A DNA stretch of 64,000 nt from Shimia sp047124445 (GTDB lineage: Bacteria; Pseudomonadota; Alphaproteobacteria; Rhodobacterales; Rhodobacteraceae), in contig NZ_CP138921.1 in NCBI RefSeq assembly GCF_047124445.1, positions 1,240,001-1,304,000 of the forward strand, written 5' to 3'. The notes under the pieces are model-generated. The model did not search any database. It saw only the letters and a list, made by a program, of their open reading frames with translations, and had not been told where the DNA came from. Positions 1 through 8,053 of the stretch are shown here, piece by piece. The position numbers and the translations under genes are program-made. How positions within the stretch are numbered: the first letter of the stretch is position 1; the number at the start of each line of letters is the position of its first letter.

Positions 1-571
1 TCGATAACCCACCAAACACCTGTGATGATCTTGCAGGCGGGAAGCAAAAGACAGCATTCCCAGAACCACAACTGGTTCAGTAACTACGCCAAATCTACTT
101 GATAGAACTTGCGAGGCGTGAGGCTTGTCTGTCGCGCCTCGTTGGCGTTTGCCAACTTCCAATCAAGTTATGCATCAATTCCGGAAAATGGCAGAACCGC
201 GCGGTTCGGAGGGAGACCTATATAAGCCTGCTCTCTGTACAAAGTAGAAACTTTTAACCGGTGCAGCACCCGGCTTTGTGGGCGCAAAGTTAGATTTCTC
301 CTACGTCCAGGTTTGCATTGGGCAAAAAGCGGTACCTGGCTTCCGCTAGCGGCAATAAGACCCTGTGCAGTCTTACCTGCACCAAGTTCCAAAATCGCGC
401 CATTGATGCGGCGCCTTTTGGCCGACCTACATCTCGGATTCGCCAAGCCAAATCGAGCAATTTGCCGCCCAGAAATCGGATCGAACAAAGGGTGAATATT
501 TCAGGAATCTGAGAAAAATTTGTGAAACTCAACTGATTTCACACAATTTCTTGAACGCATCCGAACATGGA
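1..571. other. Stretch without a recognisable gene
   Basis: No reading frame here has both a plausible ribosome site and recognisable protein character. Several short open frames overlap each other on both strands and look like chance. One inverted repeat (cgaggcg near 114 with a matching cgcctcg near 140) could form a hairpin. The stretch may hold the 3' flank of a gene outside the window. Confidence 0.5.
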
Positions 572-600
572 ACATTGATTTTATTCAATAAAATCAATGT
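572..600 (-). terminator. Hairpin directly after tRNA-Leu
   Basis: A perfect 12-bp inverted repeat (572-583 with 589-600, 5-nt loop) is A/T-rich. It begins at the CCA end of the tRNA on the minus strand, so it is positioned to end transcription or guide 3' processing. A clear T-run after the stem is missing, so the terminator role is inferred. Confidence 0.55.
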
Positions 601-684
601 GGTGCGGGTGAAGGGACTTGAACCCCCACGCCTTGCGGCGCCAGAACCTAAATCTGGTGCGTCTACCAATTCCGCCACACCCGC
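600..684 (-). tRNA. tRNA-Leu, anticodon UAG
   Basis: Read on the minus strand this is an 85-nt cloverleaf. The acceptor arms GCGGGTG and CACCCGC pair, the D-arm contains GGTAGAC, and the anticodon stem CCAGA/TCTGG closes the loop TTTAGGT, giving anticodon TAG. A long class II variable arm (CGCC GCAA GGCG) and a TTCAAGT T-loop follow. The discriminator A and the CCA end are encoded. The long variable arm and the anticodon together identify leucine. Confidence 0.96.
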
Positions 685-763
685 ATGGTCCGCGCGTCTT
701 AGCAAAGCTTTTTGCGGGATGCGAGAGGTAAAGTGCATCCCAGCGCAATTTCTCGCACATCTG

Positions 764-1822
764 TCATCCGGCCAGCTGAATAGCCTGCACTTCCTGTTTG
801 CGCGCCAATGGCCGCACAAGGCTGCCACACTCCCCGTTTGTCAGATCAGGAAACAGCGCTTCCAACTCTGCACGACTCTCTTTTGGCAAGCTCTTCAATG
901 CCATAGGCCCCGCATACAGACTTTCGGACAACAGCCCGTCACTCTCGACAATTTCGTGCTGTTCAAACTGCAGGTGAATGTAAGTTACCTCGCCCGTCAG
1001 CGCCGCAACGCGCACGGTACGGTCATTCACCAAATGCGCCGCCGCGGCCAACACCTGAGACTCGCCACAGATCAACTCGGCCCGCCAGCCATCCAGCAAC
1101 ACGCGATGCTGCGGCGACACCGTCAAGTCCCGGCTCGGCCGCCCTTCTCCAAACGCATCTTTGCGGATCACCACAGGCCGGAATGATGGTTTTGCCTGCA
1201 ACACCGCGCGGCCGAGCTTGACAGACCCCACCCAACGCACCGGCTGAAACCCGCGATCTAGTGTCTTGACCAGATCACCAACCGCAATGTCTTCCACCAG
1301 CTTGGCCCCGCCGCGCACCCGGATCATGGTGCCAGGCGTAAAACACGGCGGCGCTGCAATGTTGGATTGGTCCACCGCCGTGCCGCCGGTGGGGCCTTCT
1401 CGGGCCGAAATCACCGTCAACGGCACACCAACCGGAGGGAATTCGTCCACAAACGCCAAGCCCTCCACCGTGCCGTAGGCCGGAGAGGAATTGTTGAAGT
1501 TCACCGAGAGCACGCGATAGGTCTGCCCCGTGTTGGGGTCCAACAGGACAAACTCGTATTCCGCTTCGATCCGCGTATTGTTGCCGTAGGTGGTGCCGTC
1601 AAACGTTTGAGATCCCGCCAATCTTTGATTGCCGTCATTGTCGTCAAAGTTGGTGTCGCTGCCGCGATCGCGCACCGAGATTTGTTCCCAGGCATTGTCC
1701 GTCAACGTGATGGTTTCGCCCACAAGGTGGCTGCCATCACCCTGCGTGATCCCGTCCAGCGAAACGCCACTGGAGACAGAGACATGGGACTCGCCCAACG
1801 CCCAGAAAGAATAATTTGCCAT
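764..1822 (-). CDS. Hint-domain protein, putative secreted protein
   Basis: This 352-residue protein has an N-terminal region of about 155 residues without a clear family. A Hint (hedgehog/intein-type) domain starts at the nucleophile Cys160 in the PPCFTPGTMI motif. The block that follows (ED-IAVGDLV-T-D-G-QPVRWVG) and the later LTVSPQHRVLL segment are the conserved Hint core. Such proteins are frequent in Rhodobacteraceae, often as type I secretion substrates that may cleave themselves. No classical signal peptide is visible and no secretion genes are adjacent. The substrate and fate of the N-terminal part are unknown. Confidence 0.88.
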   Translation of the reverse strand: MANYSFWALGESHVSVSSGVSLDGITQGDGSHLVGETITLTDNAWEQISVRDRGSDTNFDDNDGNQRLAGSQTFDGTTYGNNTRIEAEYEFVLLDPNTGQTYRVLSVNFNNSSPAYGTVEGLAFVDEFPPVGVPLTVISAREGPTGGTAVDQSNIAAPPCFTPGTMIRVRGGAKLVEDIAVGDLVKTLDRGFQPVRWVGSVKLGRAVLQAKPSFRPVVIRKDAFGEGRPSRDLTVSPQHRVLLDGWRAELICGESQVLAAAAHLVNDRTVRVAALTGEVTYIHLQFEQHEIVESDGLLSESLYAGPMALKSLPKESRAELEALFPDLTNGECGSLVRPLARKQEVQAIQLAG

Positions 1823-1906
1823 GGAACAGACCTGCCCGACCTGCGTTTTTGTTGTTGCAATCAGGCTACGTCAAATTTGAAGCAAAGACCAGCAATCCAG
1901 CGCAAG

Positions 1907-3607
1907 TTACCGCCGCGCGTTGTCCAAAGAGCGCAACACCTGCGGCAGCATCTCCGGCAGGTCTTCCGCGATCAGCCCAGGCCCAAACGCCCGTGCGCAC
2001 TCCACATGCAGCCACGCCCCCGTCTCCGCGGCCTGTTGTGGCGAAAGCCCACGTGCGAGCAGCCCAGTGATGAACCCTGCCAAAACATCTCCTGAACCCG
2101 CCGTTGCCAGCCATGGCGCCGCGCGCTCATAGACCGCCGCATTCACCGCACATTGTCCGTTTGGCGAAGCAATCACAGTATCCGGCCCCTTTAACAATAC
2201 GACGCACCCTGCCCGCGCGGCAGCGTCTCGGGTGGCATCCACCTTGGAATAGGCCGGGCCGTTATTCGGTGGTTCCGCAAGTTTCGCCGCAATGTCCGGA
2301 AACAGACGCGCAAACTCGCCGCCATGCGGCGTTAACACTACGTTCTCATGCAAAAGATCAAAGAGCGCTGCAGGATCATCGGCATAGGCGCTCAGCGCAT
2401 CCGCATCCAACACCGCTGCACGCTTGGAGGCCAACGCCACAGGTACCAATTCTCGCGCCCGTTCCAGCCCCATGCCCGGCCCCAGACACAGAGCGTTGAG
2501 GCGGTCATCCTGCAAGACATCCTCTAGTGCCTTAGCATCCGCGACCCGCTGCAACATCAATGCGGTGATCTGACAGGCGACTTCCTGTTGCGCGTTAGGT
2601 GGCACGCCCAGCGTGACAAGCCCCGCCCCAATGCGCAAAGCCCCCCGTGCCGCCAGCCGTGCGGCGCCGGTTTTGCCCGCCCCTCCGGAAAGAAGAAAGC
2701 CATGGCCATGATTGTACTTCTGCCACCTTTTGGACTTTAAAAGACCCCAGGACTTTGGCGGCTCTAGCCGTACGACGGAGCCGAAAACAAAGCTATTAGG
2801 GGCAGACAACGTACTCGGTTGAGCTTCGCCAAGTTGACCGCCTTCGCTCTTTGTCCCCAACCCAATGTCCGCAACCACCAAATTGCCGGAACCAGTTGAG
2901 CCGTCAGCCAAAACATGTCCCACCTTGGCTGAATGGAACGAAACAGTAAGGTTCGCGACAATGCAGTTATCCAACGGGTTTTCATCATTTGCGCCGTAGC
3001 CTAAGTAAGAGCCGCTGTCGGCACACAGACCACTTGGAATGTCCACCGATACAACTTTTGGCCTATCTTCTCTGCCTGAAGCCGCTGACCACCAATTCAA
3101 TTCATCTTGCACTCGACCGAGGTCGTGAAAGGGGCGCGTGAGCCCCGTGCCAAAGATGGCATCAACAGCCAACACTGTGCCGGGATGACTTTCAGCATAA
3201 CCTTCAATCTCAGTATCTGTGAGCGGTGCAACCTTACCGATTTCCAACCACCGCTCATAATTTACCCGCGCGTCCGGCGGCAGCTTCTCGGCATCCCCGT
3301 AAAGAAACACCTCCACATCCCACCCCTGCTCATGCAACAGCCGCGCCACGACAAAACCGTCACCGCCATTGTTCCCCGGCCCGCACAGCACGACAGCCCG
3401 CATTCTCATTCCAGAAATATCTCGGGGGTCTGGGGGCTGGCCCCCAGCCGCATTATCCAGAGCACCAAGCTCCGGCCACTCTTTAAAAATAGCCTCAACC
3501 ACGCCCTGCCCGGCCCGCTCCATCAGCTCCAGACCAGTCACCTCGCCCGACTCAATTGCGGCCTGCTCGATGGCGCGCATTTGGGCAGCGGTTAACAATT
3601 CGCTCAT
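1907..3607 (-). CDS. nnr: Bifunctional NAD(P)H-hydrate epimerase / ADP-dependent dehydratase
   Basis: This enzyme repairs hydrated NADH and NADPH. The N-terminal epimerase half (YjeF_N) shows LCGPGNNGGDGFVVARLL near residues 74-91. The C-terminal dehydratase half (about 290-560) shows LTPHGGEFARLF and the ATP-site signature TAGSGDVLAGFITGLLA. The length, 566 residues, is slightly above the usual ~500. About 15-19 extra residues near 51-68 (with PPDPRDIS) are encoded by a dispersed genomic repeat inserted in frame at 3403-3447, between the alpha-helix with MERAGQ and the LCGPGNNGG strand. The gene is divergent from glnB, with 175 bp between them. Confidence 0.93.
   Translation of the reverse strand: MSELLTAAQMRAIEQAAIESGEVTGLELMERAGQGVVEAIFKEWPELGALDNAAGGQPPDPRDISGMRMRAVVLCGPGNNGGDGFVVARLLHEQGWDVEVFLYGDAEKLPPDARVNYERWLEIGKVAPLTDTEIEGYAESHPGTVLAVDAIFGTGLTRPFHDLGRVQDELNWWSAASGREDRPKVVSVDIPSGLCADSGSYLGYGANDENPLDNCIVANLTVSFHSAKVGHVLADGSTGSGNLVVADIGLGTKSEGGQLGEAQPSTLSAPNSFVFGSVVRLEPPKSWGLLKSKRWQKYNHGHGFLLSGGAGKTGAARLAARGALRIGAGLVTLGVPPNAQQEVACQITALMLQRVADAKALEDVLQDDRLNALCLGPGMGLERARELVPVALASKRAAVLDADALSAYADDPAALFDLLHENVVLTPHGGEFARLFPDIAAKLAEPPNNGPAYSKVDATRDAAARAGCVVLLKGPDTVIASPNGQCAVNAAVYERAAPWLATAGSGDVLAGFITGLLARGLSPQQAAETGAWLHVECARAFGPGLIAEDLPEMLPQVLRSLDNARR
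3403..3447 (+). repeat. Dispersed hairpin repeat, copy A (inside nnr)
   Basis: The head TTCTCATTC, then AAATATCTCGGGGG, is followed by the stem CTGGGGGC-TG-GCCCCCAG. It matches the copy at 32075-32118 almost base for base. Here the repeat lies inside the nnr coding sequence, in antisense orientation, and keeps the frame open. Confidence 0.85.
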
Positions 3608-3692
3608 TTGTGAAACATCCCGCGATTCATTTCAGCGCATTCCTGCGCCACATTGCCTAATTTTTAAGCACACCCCTAAAATCCGCCAACCA

Positions 3693-3712
3693 AGGGTGCC
3701 CTGCGTCACCCT
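3693..3712. promoter_or_regulatory. Dyad upstream of glnB-glnA
   Basis: The perfect arms AGGGTG and CACCCT are separated by 8 nt, 70 bp before the glnB start. Placement before a nitrogen-control operon and the dyad shape suggest an NtrC-type upstream site. The match to the NtrC consensus is only partial, and the nnr promoter lies in the same gap. Confidence 0.35.
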
Positions 3713-3782
3713 ATCCAATTGTGACCTCCCAATGAAAGTGGTCTGTCAGGTTTCAAGAACGCACCTGAGGAGGAGCCTCCAC

Positions 3783-4121
3783 ATGAAAAAGATCGAAGCC
3801 ATCATCAAGCCGTTCAAACTTGATGAAGTCAAAGAAGCCCTGCAGGATTTTGGCATCCAGGGTCTGAGCGTTGTCGAAGTCAAAGGTTTCGGCCGTCAGA
3901 AAGGCCACACGGAGCTGTATCGCGGTGCGGAATACGTTGTGGACTTCTTGCCTAAAGTGAAAATCGAAGTTGTGCTTGAGGCCGATCAGGTTGACGGCGC
4001 GATTGAGGCTATCGTGGGCGCTGCCAAAACCGACAAAATCGGCGACGGCAAGATCTTTGTCTCCCCAGTGGAGCAAGCCATCCGCATCCGTACCGGTGAA
4101 TCCGGCCCGGACGCGCTGTAA
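3783..4121 (+). CDS. glnB: Nitrogen regulatory protein PII
   Basis: The 112-residue product has the canonical PII length. It begins MKKIEAIIKPFKLDEVKEAL and carries the T-loop TELYRGAEYVVDFLPK, whose Tyr51 (RGAEY) is the uridylylation site. The C-terminal signature DGKIFVSPVEQAIRIRTGE is present. PII trimers sense 2-oxoglutarate and ATP/ADP and control glutamine synthetase adenylylation and NtrB. The start is fixed by the strong AGGAGGAG site at about 3769; upstream in-frame codons lack one. The gene lies 39 bp before glnA, so the two are probably co-transcribed. GlnK is the alternative name, but linkage to glnA rather than amtB favours GlnB. Confidence 0.97.
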   Translation: MKKIEAIIKPFKLDEVKEALQDFGIQGLSVVEVKGFGRQKGHTELYRGAEYVVDFLPKVKIEVVLEADQVDGAIEAIVGAAKTDKIGDGKIFVSPVEQAIRIRTGESGPDAL

Positions 4122-4160
4122 GTTTAACCAGAATTCAAAGCAATCAGAAGGACTAAGGGA

Positions 4161-5567
4161 ATGAGCGCAGACGCAGTTCTCCAGCTGATCAAAGACGAAG
4201 ATGCGGCCTATGTCGACATCCGTTTCACCGATACCCGCGGCAAGCTGCAGCACGTGACCGTGGACGTGGATCTCGTAGACGAAGACTTCCTCGAAGAAGG
4301 ATTCATGTTTGACGGGTCCTCCATCGAAGGCTGGAAATCCATCGAAAACTCCGACATGAAACTGATCGCAGACACCACCTCTGCTTACGTTGATCCGTTC
4401 TATGCCGAAAAAACCATCTGTCTGCACTGCTCCATCGTTGAGCCAGACACCGGCGAAGCCTATGAGCGTGACCCACGCGGCACCGCCGAAAAAGCAGAAG
4501 CTTACCTGAAGTCCTCCGGCATCGGTGACGTGGCTTACATGGGTCCGGAAGCAGAATTCTTCCTGTTTGACGACGTTCGTTTCGAGAACAAAATCAACAA
4601 AGTGTCCTACGAAGTTGACGCAATCGACGGTTCCTGGAACACCGACACCGAATACGAAATGGGCAACATGGGCCACCGCCCTGGCGTCAAAGGCGGCTAC
4701 TTCCCGGTGAACCCAACCGACGACAGCCATGACCTGCGCTCCGAGATGCTCTCCACCATGAAGCGTCTGGGCATGAAAACAGACAAGCACCACCACGAAG
4801 TGGCGTCCTGTCAGCACGAGCTGGGCCTGATCTTTGACACGCTCACCAAGCAGGCTGACGAGCTGCAGAAGTACAAGTACATCATTCACAACGTGGCCGC
4901 GTCTTACGGCAAATCCGCCACCTTCATGCCAAAGCCGATCTACGGCGACAACGGCACCGGCATGCACGTGAACATGTCCATCTGGAAAGACGGCAAGCCA
5001 CTGTTTGCGGGCGACAAATATGCCGACCTGTCCGACGAAGCTCTGTACTTCATCGGCGGCATCCTGAAGCACGCGAAGACCCTGAACGCCTTCACCAACC
5101 CATCGACCAACTCCTACAAGCGTCTGATCCCGGGTTTTGAAGCACCAGTTCTGCGCGCTTACTCCGCACGCAACCGCTCCGGCTGTGTTCGTATTCCTTG
5201 GACCGAAAGCCCAAAAGCCAAGCGCGTTGAGGCTCGTTTCCCGGATCCATCCGCGAACCCATACCTCTGCTTCGCAGCCCTGCTGATGGCTGGCCTTGAC
5301 GGCATCAAGAACAAGATCGATCCAGGCGAAGCCATGGACAAAAACCTCTACGATCTGCCTGCTGAAGAACTGGCTGGCATCCCAACCGTATGTGGCTCCC
5401 TGCGCGAAGCTCTGGAAAGCCTGGAAGCGGATCACGACTTCCTGCTGGCTGGCGACGTGTTCACCAAAGACCAGATCGAAGGCTACATCGAGCTGAAGAT
5501 GGGCGAAGTTGAGCACTACGAACACACCCCACACCCAGTTGAGTTTGGCATGTACTACAGCTGCTAA
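4161..5567 (+). CDS. glnA: Glutamine synthetase type I
   Basis: The product makes glutamine from glutamate, ammonia and ATP in the cytoplasm. It has 468 residues, the usual GSI-beta length. Visible motifs are FDGSSIEGW near 50, the metal-site MGPEAEFFLFD near 130, GDNGTGMHVNMSIW near 265 and RNRSGCVRIP near 340. The adenylylation loop KNLYDLPAEE near 395 carries the regulatory Tyr. The gene follows glnB by 39 bp and is closed by a strong terminator. Codon use is clearly biased (for example CCA for Pro), as expected for a highly expressed gene. Confidence 0.98.
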   Translation: MSADAVLQLIKDEDAAYVDIRFTDTRGKLQHVTVDVDLVDEDFLEEGFMFDGSSIEGWKSIENSDMKLIADTTSAYVDPFYAEKTICLHCSIVEPDTGEAYERDPRGTAEKAEAYLKSSGIGDVAYMGPEAEFFLFDDVRFENKINKVSYEVDAIDGSWNTDTEYEMGNMGHRPGVKGGYFPVNPTDDSHDLRSEMLSTMKRLGMKTDKHHHEVASCQHELGLIFDTLTKQADELQKYKYIIHNVAASYGKSATFMPKPIYGDNGTGMHVNMSIWKDGKPLFAGDKYADLSDEALYFIGGILKHAKTLNAFTNPSTNSYKRLIPGFEAPVLRAYSARNRSGCVRIPWTESPKAKRVEARFPDPSANPYLCFAALLMAGLDGIKNKIDPGEAMDKNLYDLPAEELAGIPTVCGSLREALESLEADHDFLLAGDVFTKDQIEGYIELKMGEVEHYEHTPHPVEFGMYYSC

Positions 5568-5590
5568 ATCCGGGTTGGATCACACACCAA

Positions 5591-5617
5591 AGGGCGCTCT
5601 CCGGAGCGCCCTTTTTT
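5591..5617 (+). terminator. Rho-independent terminator of glnB-glnA
   Basis: A 9-bp perfect stem (AGGGCGCTC/GAGCGCCCT) with a TCCG tetraloop is followed by six T. Confidence 0.93.
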
Positions 5618-5971
5618 GTTTGTGGAACAAGCTTTGTGCGATCACCTGATGACGCAGTATAAAACGTACTCTAAGCCCCTTTCTTCAAAAAGCTTTTCGG
5701 GTTCCTGCCAAAACTCGCCAAAATAAGGGATATGCAGACTTCTTTTTTTGAGTAGGCTGCACAGGCGTGCTCGCGTCAATTTTCATCGTGATTGCGCAAA
5801 AACTGAAATCCATTTTGAACTCCAAACGGCCCGTATTTCCCGGCCTGTAAACCCCAACTGAAACGTACCAAAAACTTCATTTAGTCCGCGCCTGCTCCGT
5901 CATGCCCCCTTTCGTAGATATCCACGTTTGGCCCCCGTTTGAGCAGACACCTCAGCATAAGGATCACTGCC
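5618..5971. other. Intergenic region before the RTX trio
   Basis: There is no convincing coding frame. It must hold the promoter of the gene starting at 5972. A purine-rich AAGGA lies 8 nt before that start. I see no repeat or RNA gene. Confidence 0.5.
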
Positions 5972-7684
5972 ATGGCATTTCTCCTCATTGATAGCTACAC
6001 AACTTTGCCGCAAGCCATGTTTGGCTCAGACACCATGACAATCACACAGGATGGGTTTCTTCAGACTCTCTCCGGCACCTCCATTTCCGTAACTCAAACA
6101 AATGGAGAGCTGGGGCAACTTCAAGTCTTGGGCACGGTGACCAACAACTCCTCATTCTATGGCGACATTCTGGAATTCGACGGCCAAAACTTCAATGTTT
6201 TCATCGGTCAAACTGGCACGTTGTCCAGTACGGGAAACAGTTCTTCCGCCTTCCAATTTGACATCACGGGATCCTCTCGGATTGTGAATCACGGCGTCAT
6301 TTCCGTGACAGGTGCAGCGATAGACATCACACAAAGCGGCTCTTCCGCAATTCAGCACATCTACAACTCCGGGCAAATATTTGGTGCATCAGGCATGGAT
6401 ATCGCCCTCACGCGTTTTGCCTACATCCACAACACAGGCACCGTCCACGCGACCTATAGAGCGATTGATATTTCCACCTCCAGCTCCACGTTTTTGGACC
6501 TGACCAACTCGGGCGAAATCTACTCAAAGGGTGATGGCCTTTATTTTTCGTCCACCTCCACGAGCGCTCCCGATGTAGACATCCTGAATTCCGGCACAAT
6601 TTCCGCACACGGAATGGCTCTCCGCTTTGGGGGGGACGACAACCGGGTAAAGCTCCTCAACTCCGGCGAAATTTTTGGGGACTGGTATGCAATTTATAGC
6701 CCGGGTTCCAACAGTCATCAGATTGAAAACGCAGGCAACATCCACGGGACAGTCACTCTTGGCACTGGAAATGACACACTGGTCAACTCCGGACTAATTC
6801 AGGGGAGCGTTTCGATGGGCGCCGGCAATGACGTTGTCGACTTGCGACACGGCACAGTCACTGGAACCGTATACGGAGGCTCCGGGAATGACACCTACTA
6901 TATTGACCAGCAAGGCGTACGGATAGTTGAGTTCTCGTCTGTTGGGACCGATGTGGTTCGGAGTTTGGTCAACCACACGCTTCAGCGCAATTTCGAACAC
7001 CTCGTTTTGGACGGTGCCGATGACATCAACGGCTTTGGCAACGAGCTTGGCAACCAGCTGAACGGCAACGACGGCAACAACCGCATTGGCGGCCGTGGCG
7101 GCAACGACACCCTTTACGGCGGCGGCGGGGCAGACACGCTTATGGGGGGCACCGGCAACGACAGCGTGAACGGCGACGACGGCAATGACCGCATCTCGCT
7201 GGGCACCGGCAATGATGAAGGCATCGGCGGCAATGGCGACGATGTTGTGCAAGGCAGTTTGGGCAACGACCTTGTCACTGGCGGCAATGGCGCAGACACG
7301 TTGCTGGGCAATCAAGGCGCCGACACATTGCAAGGCGGCAACGGCGACGATCTGCTGATTGGCGGCACCGGTCAGGACATGATGGCTGGCGGCAACGGCG
7401 GAGACGTCTTCCTGTTCCGCTTGCAAGGAGACAGCAGGATTGGCAGCCACGACCGGATCTTCGACTTTGACGTCACCGAAGACCGACTGGACCTTTCGCC
7501 CCTCGGTATCCAGGACATCAACTTGCTGAGCACATTTTCTTATGGCGGTGCGCCCAGTGTCCGCACCACCGAAATCGGCAGCAGCACGCAGATCTTCATT
7601 GATCTCGACGGACTGGGCGGTGCCGACATGCGCATCGATCTCAGCGGCACAACCGGCCTCGGGGTCGAAGACTTTATCTTTTAA
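5972..7684 (+). CDS. Beta-helix/RTX calcium-binding protein, paralogue 1
   Basis: This is a putative type I secreted protein of 570 residues. The first ~270 residues are a run of N-S/T-G-x-I turns (NSGEI, NTGTV, NAGNI), typical of a right-handed parallel beta-helix. From about 360 there are at least ten RTX nonapeptides (GGxGNDTLxG type) that bind calcium. The C-terminal ~90 residues (FDFDVTEDRLDLSPLGIQD and a closing LGVEDFIF) resemble the C-terminal export region of RTX proteins. The start at 5972 is chosen because AAGGA precedes it and both paralogues begin at the same place. No signal peptide is visible. Function is unknown; surface layer, adhesion or matrix roles are possible. Confidence 0.85.
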   Translation: MAFLLIDSYTTLPQAMFGSDTMTITQDGFLQTLSGTSISVTQTNGELGQLQVLGTVTNNSSFYGDILEFDGQNFNVFIGQTGTLSSTGNSSSAFQFDITGSSRIVNHGVISVTGAAIDITQSGSSAIQHIYNSGQIFGASGMDIALTRFAYIHNTGTVHATYRAIDISTSSSTFLDLTNSGEIYSKGDGLYFSSTSTSAPDVDILNSGTISAHGMALRFGGDDNRVKLLNSGEIFGDWYAIYSPGSNSHQIENAGNIHGTVTLGTGNDTLVNSGLIQGSVSMGAGNDVVDLRHGTVTGTVYGGSGNDTYYIDQQGVRIVEFSSVGTDVVRSLVNHTLQRNFEHLVLDGADDINGFGNELGNQLNGNDGNNRIGGRGGNDTLYGGGGADTLMGGTGNDSVNGDDGNDRISLGTGNDEGIGGNGDDVVQGSLGNDLVTGGNGADTLLGNQGADTLQGGNGDDLLIGGTGQDMMAGGNGGDVFLFRLQGDSRIGSHDRIFDFDVTEDRLDLSPLGIQDINLLSTFSYGGAPSVRTTEIGSSTQIFIDLDGLGGADMRIDLSGTTGLGVEDFIF

Positions 7685-7700
7685 ATCTGACAAGTCTCGC

Positions 7701-7720
7701 TCCGCCCTGTCATGGGCGGG
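7701..7720 (+). terminator. Weak hairpin after RTX paralogue 1
   Basis: A 6-bp GC stem (CCGCCC/GGGCGG) lies 17 bp after the stop. The T-run is poor. Confidence 0.35.
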
Positions 7721-8053
7721 GCCTGTTCGCCTTCGTGGGGCGTGCTGGCCCGCGAACGCCACCCGTCATTCAATCAATCAAAGCTTGTAGCCCCCTTGTC
7801 AAAGACGCGGCGCCCACTTTGAGAGACATCTCAGAATTGAAAAGGTGAATTTGATTTGTGATAAAGTCAAAATAGATTCTCTCAAGTTGCATTATTTACG
7901 CTGACACTCACACAAAAACCACCGCCCACAGGGCTCGCTTTCTCCAGCCCAATTCAATTTTTTCAGATAGTCGCCACTCCAATTCACCCGACCATCGGAT
8001 GGCAAAATTGTACGTCGCCGCCCGACACCACCCAAAATTGACAGGAACCACCT
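7721..8053. other. Intergenic region before RTX paralogue 2
   Basis: No gene is recognisable. The middle is A/T-rich (around 7845-7890) and may hold a promoter. AGGA lies 8 nt before the next start. Confidence 0.45.

Noticed and set aside
600..684. tRNA-Leu as an island attachment site
   Set aside because: No second copy of the tRNA 3' end, no integrase and no abrupt composition change appear in the window.
529..828. 99-codon open frame running through the tRNA-Leu gene
   Set aside because: It translates the tRNA itself (the AELVDAPDLGSG type of false protein seen wherever tRNA-Leu is read as coding).
3753..5534. 593-codon open frame antisense to glnB-glnA
   Set aside because: It mirrors the strong codon bias of glnA, has no ribosome site and no recognisable protein; glnB and glnA are certain on the other strand.
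6794..7762. Ala/Val-rich antisense frames over the RTX blocks
   Set aside because: They arise from the repeated GGC-AAC-GAC codons of the RTX motifs read backwards, and recur at each paralogue.
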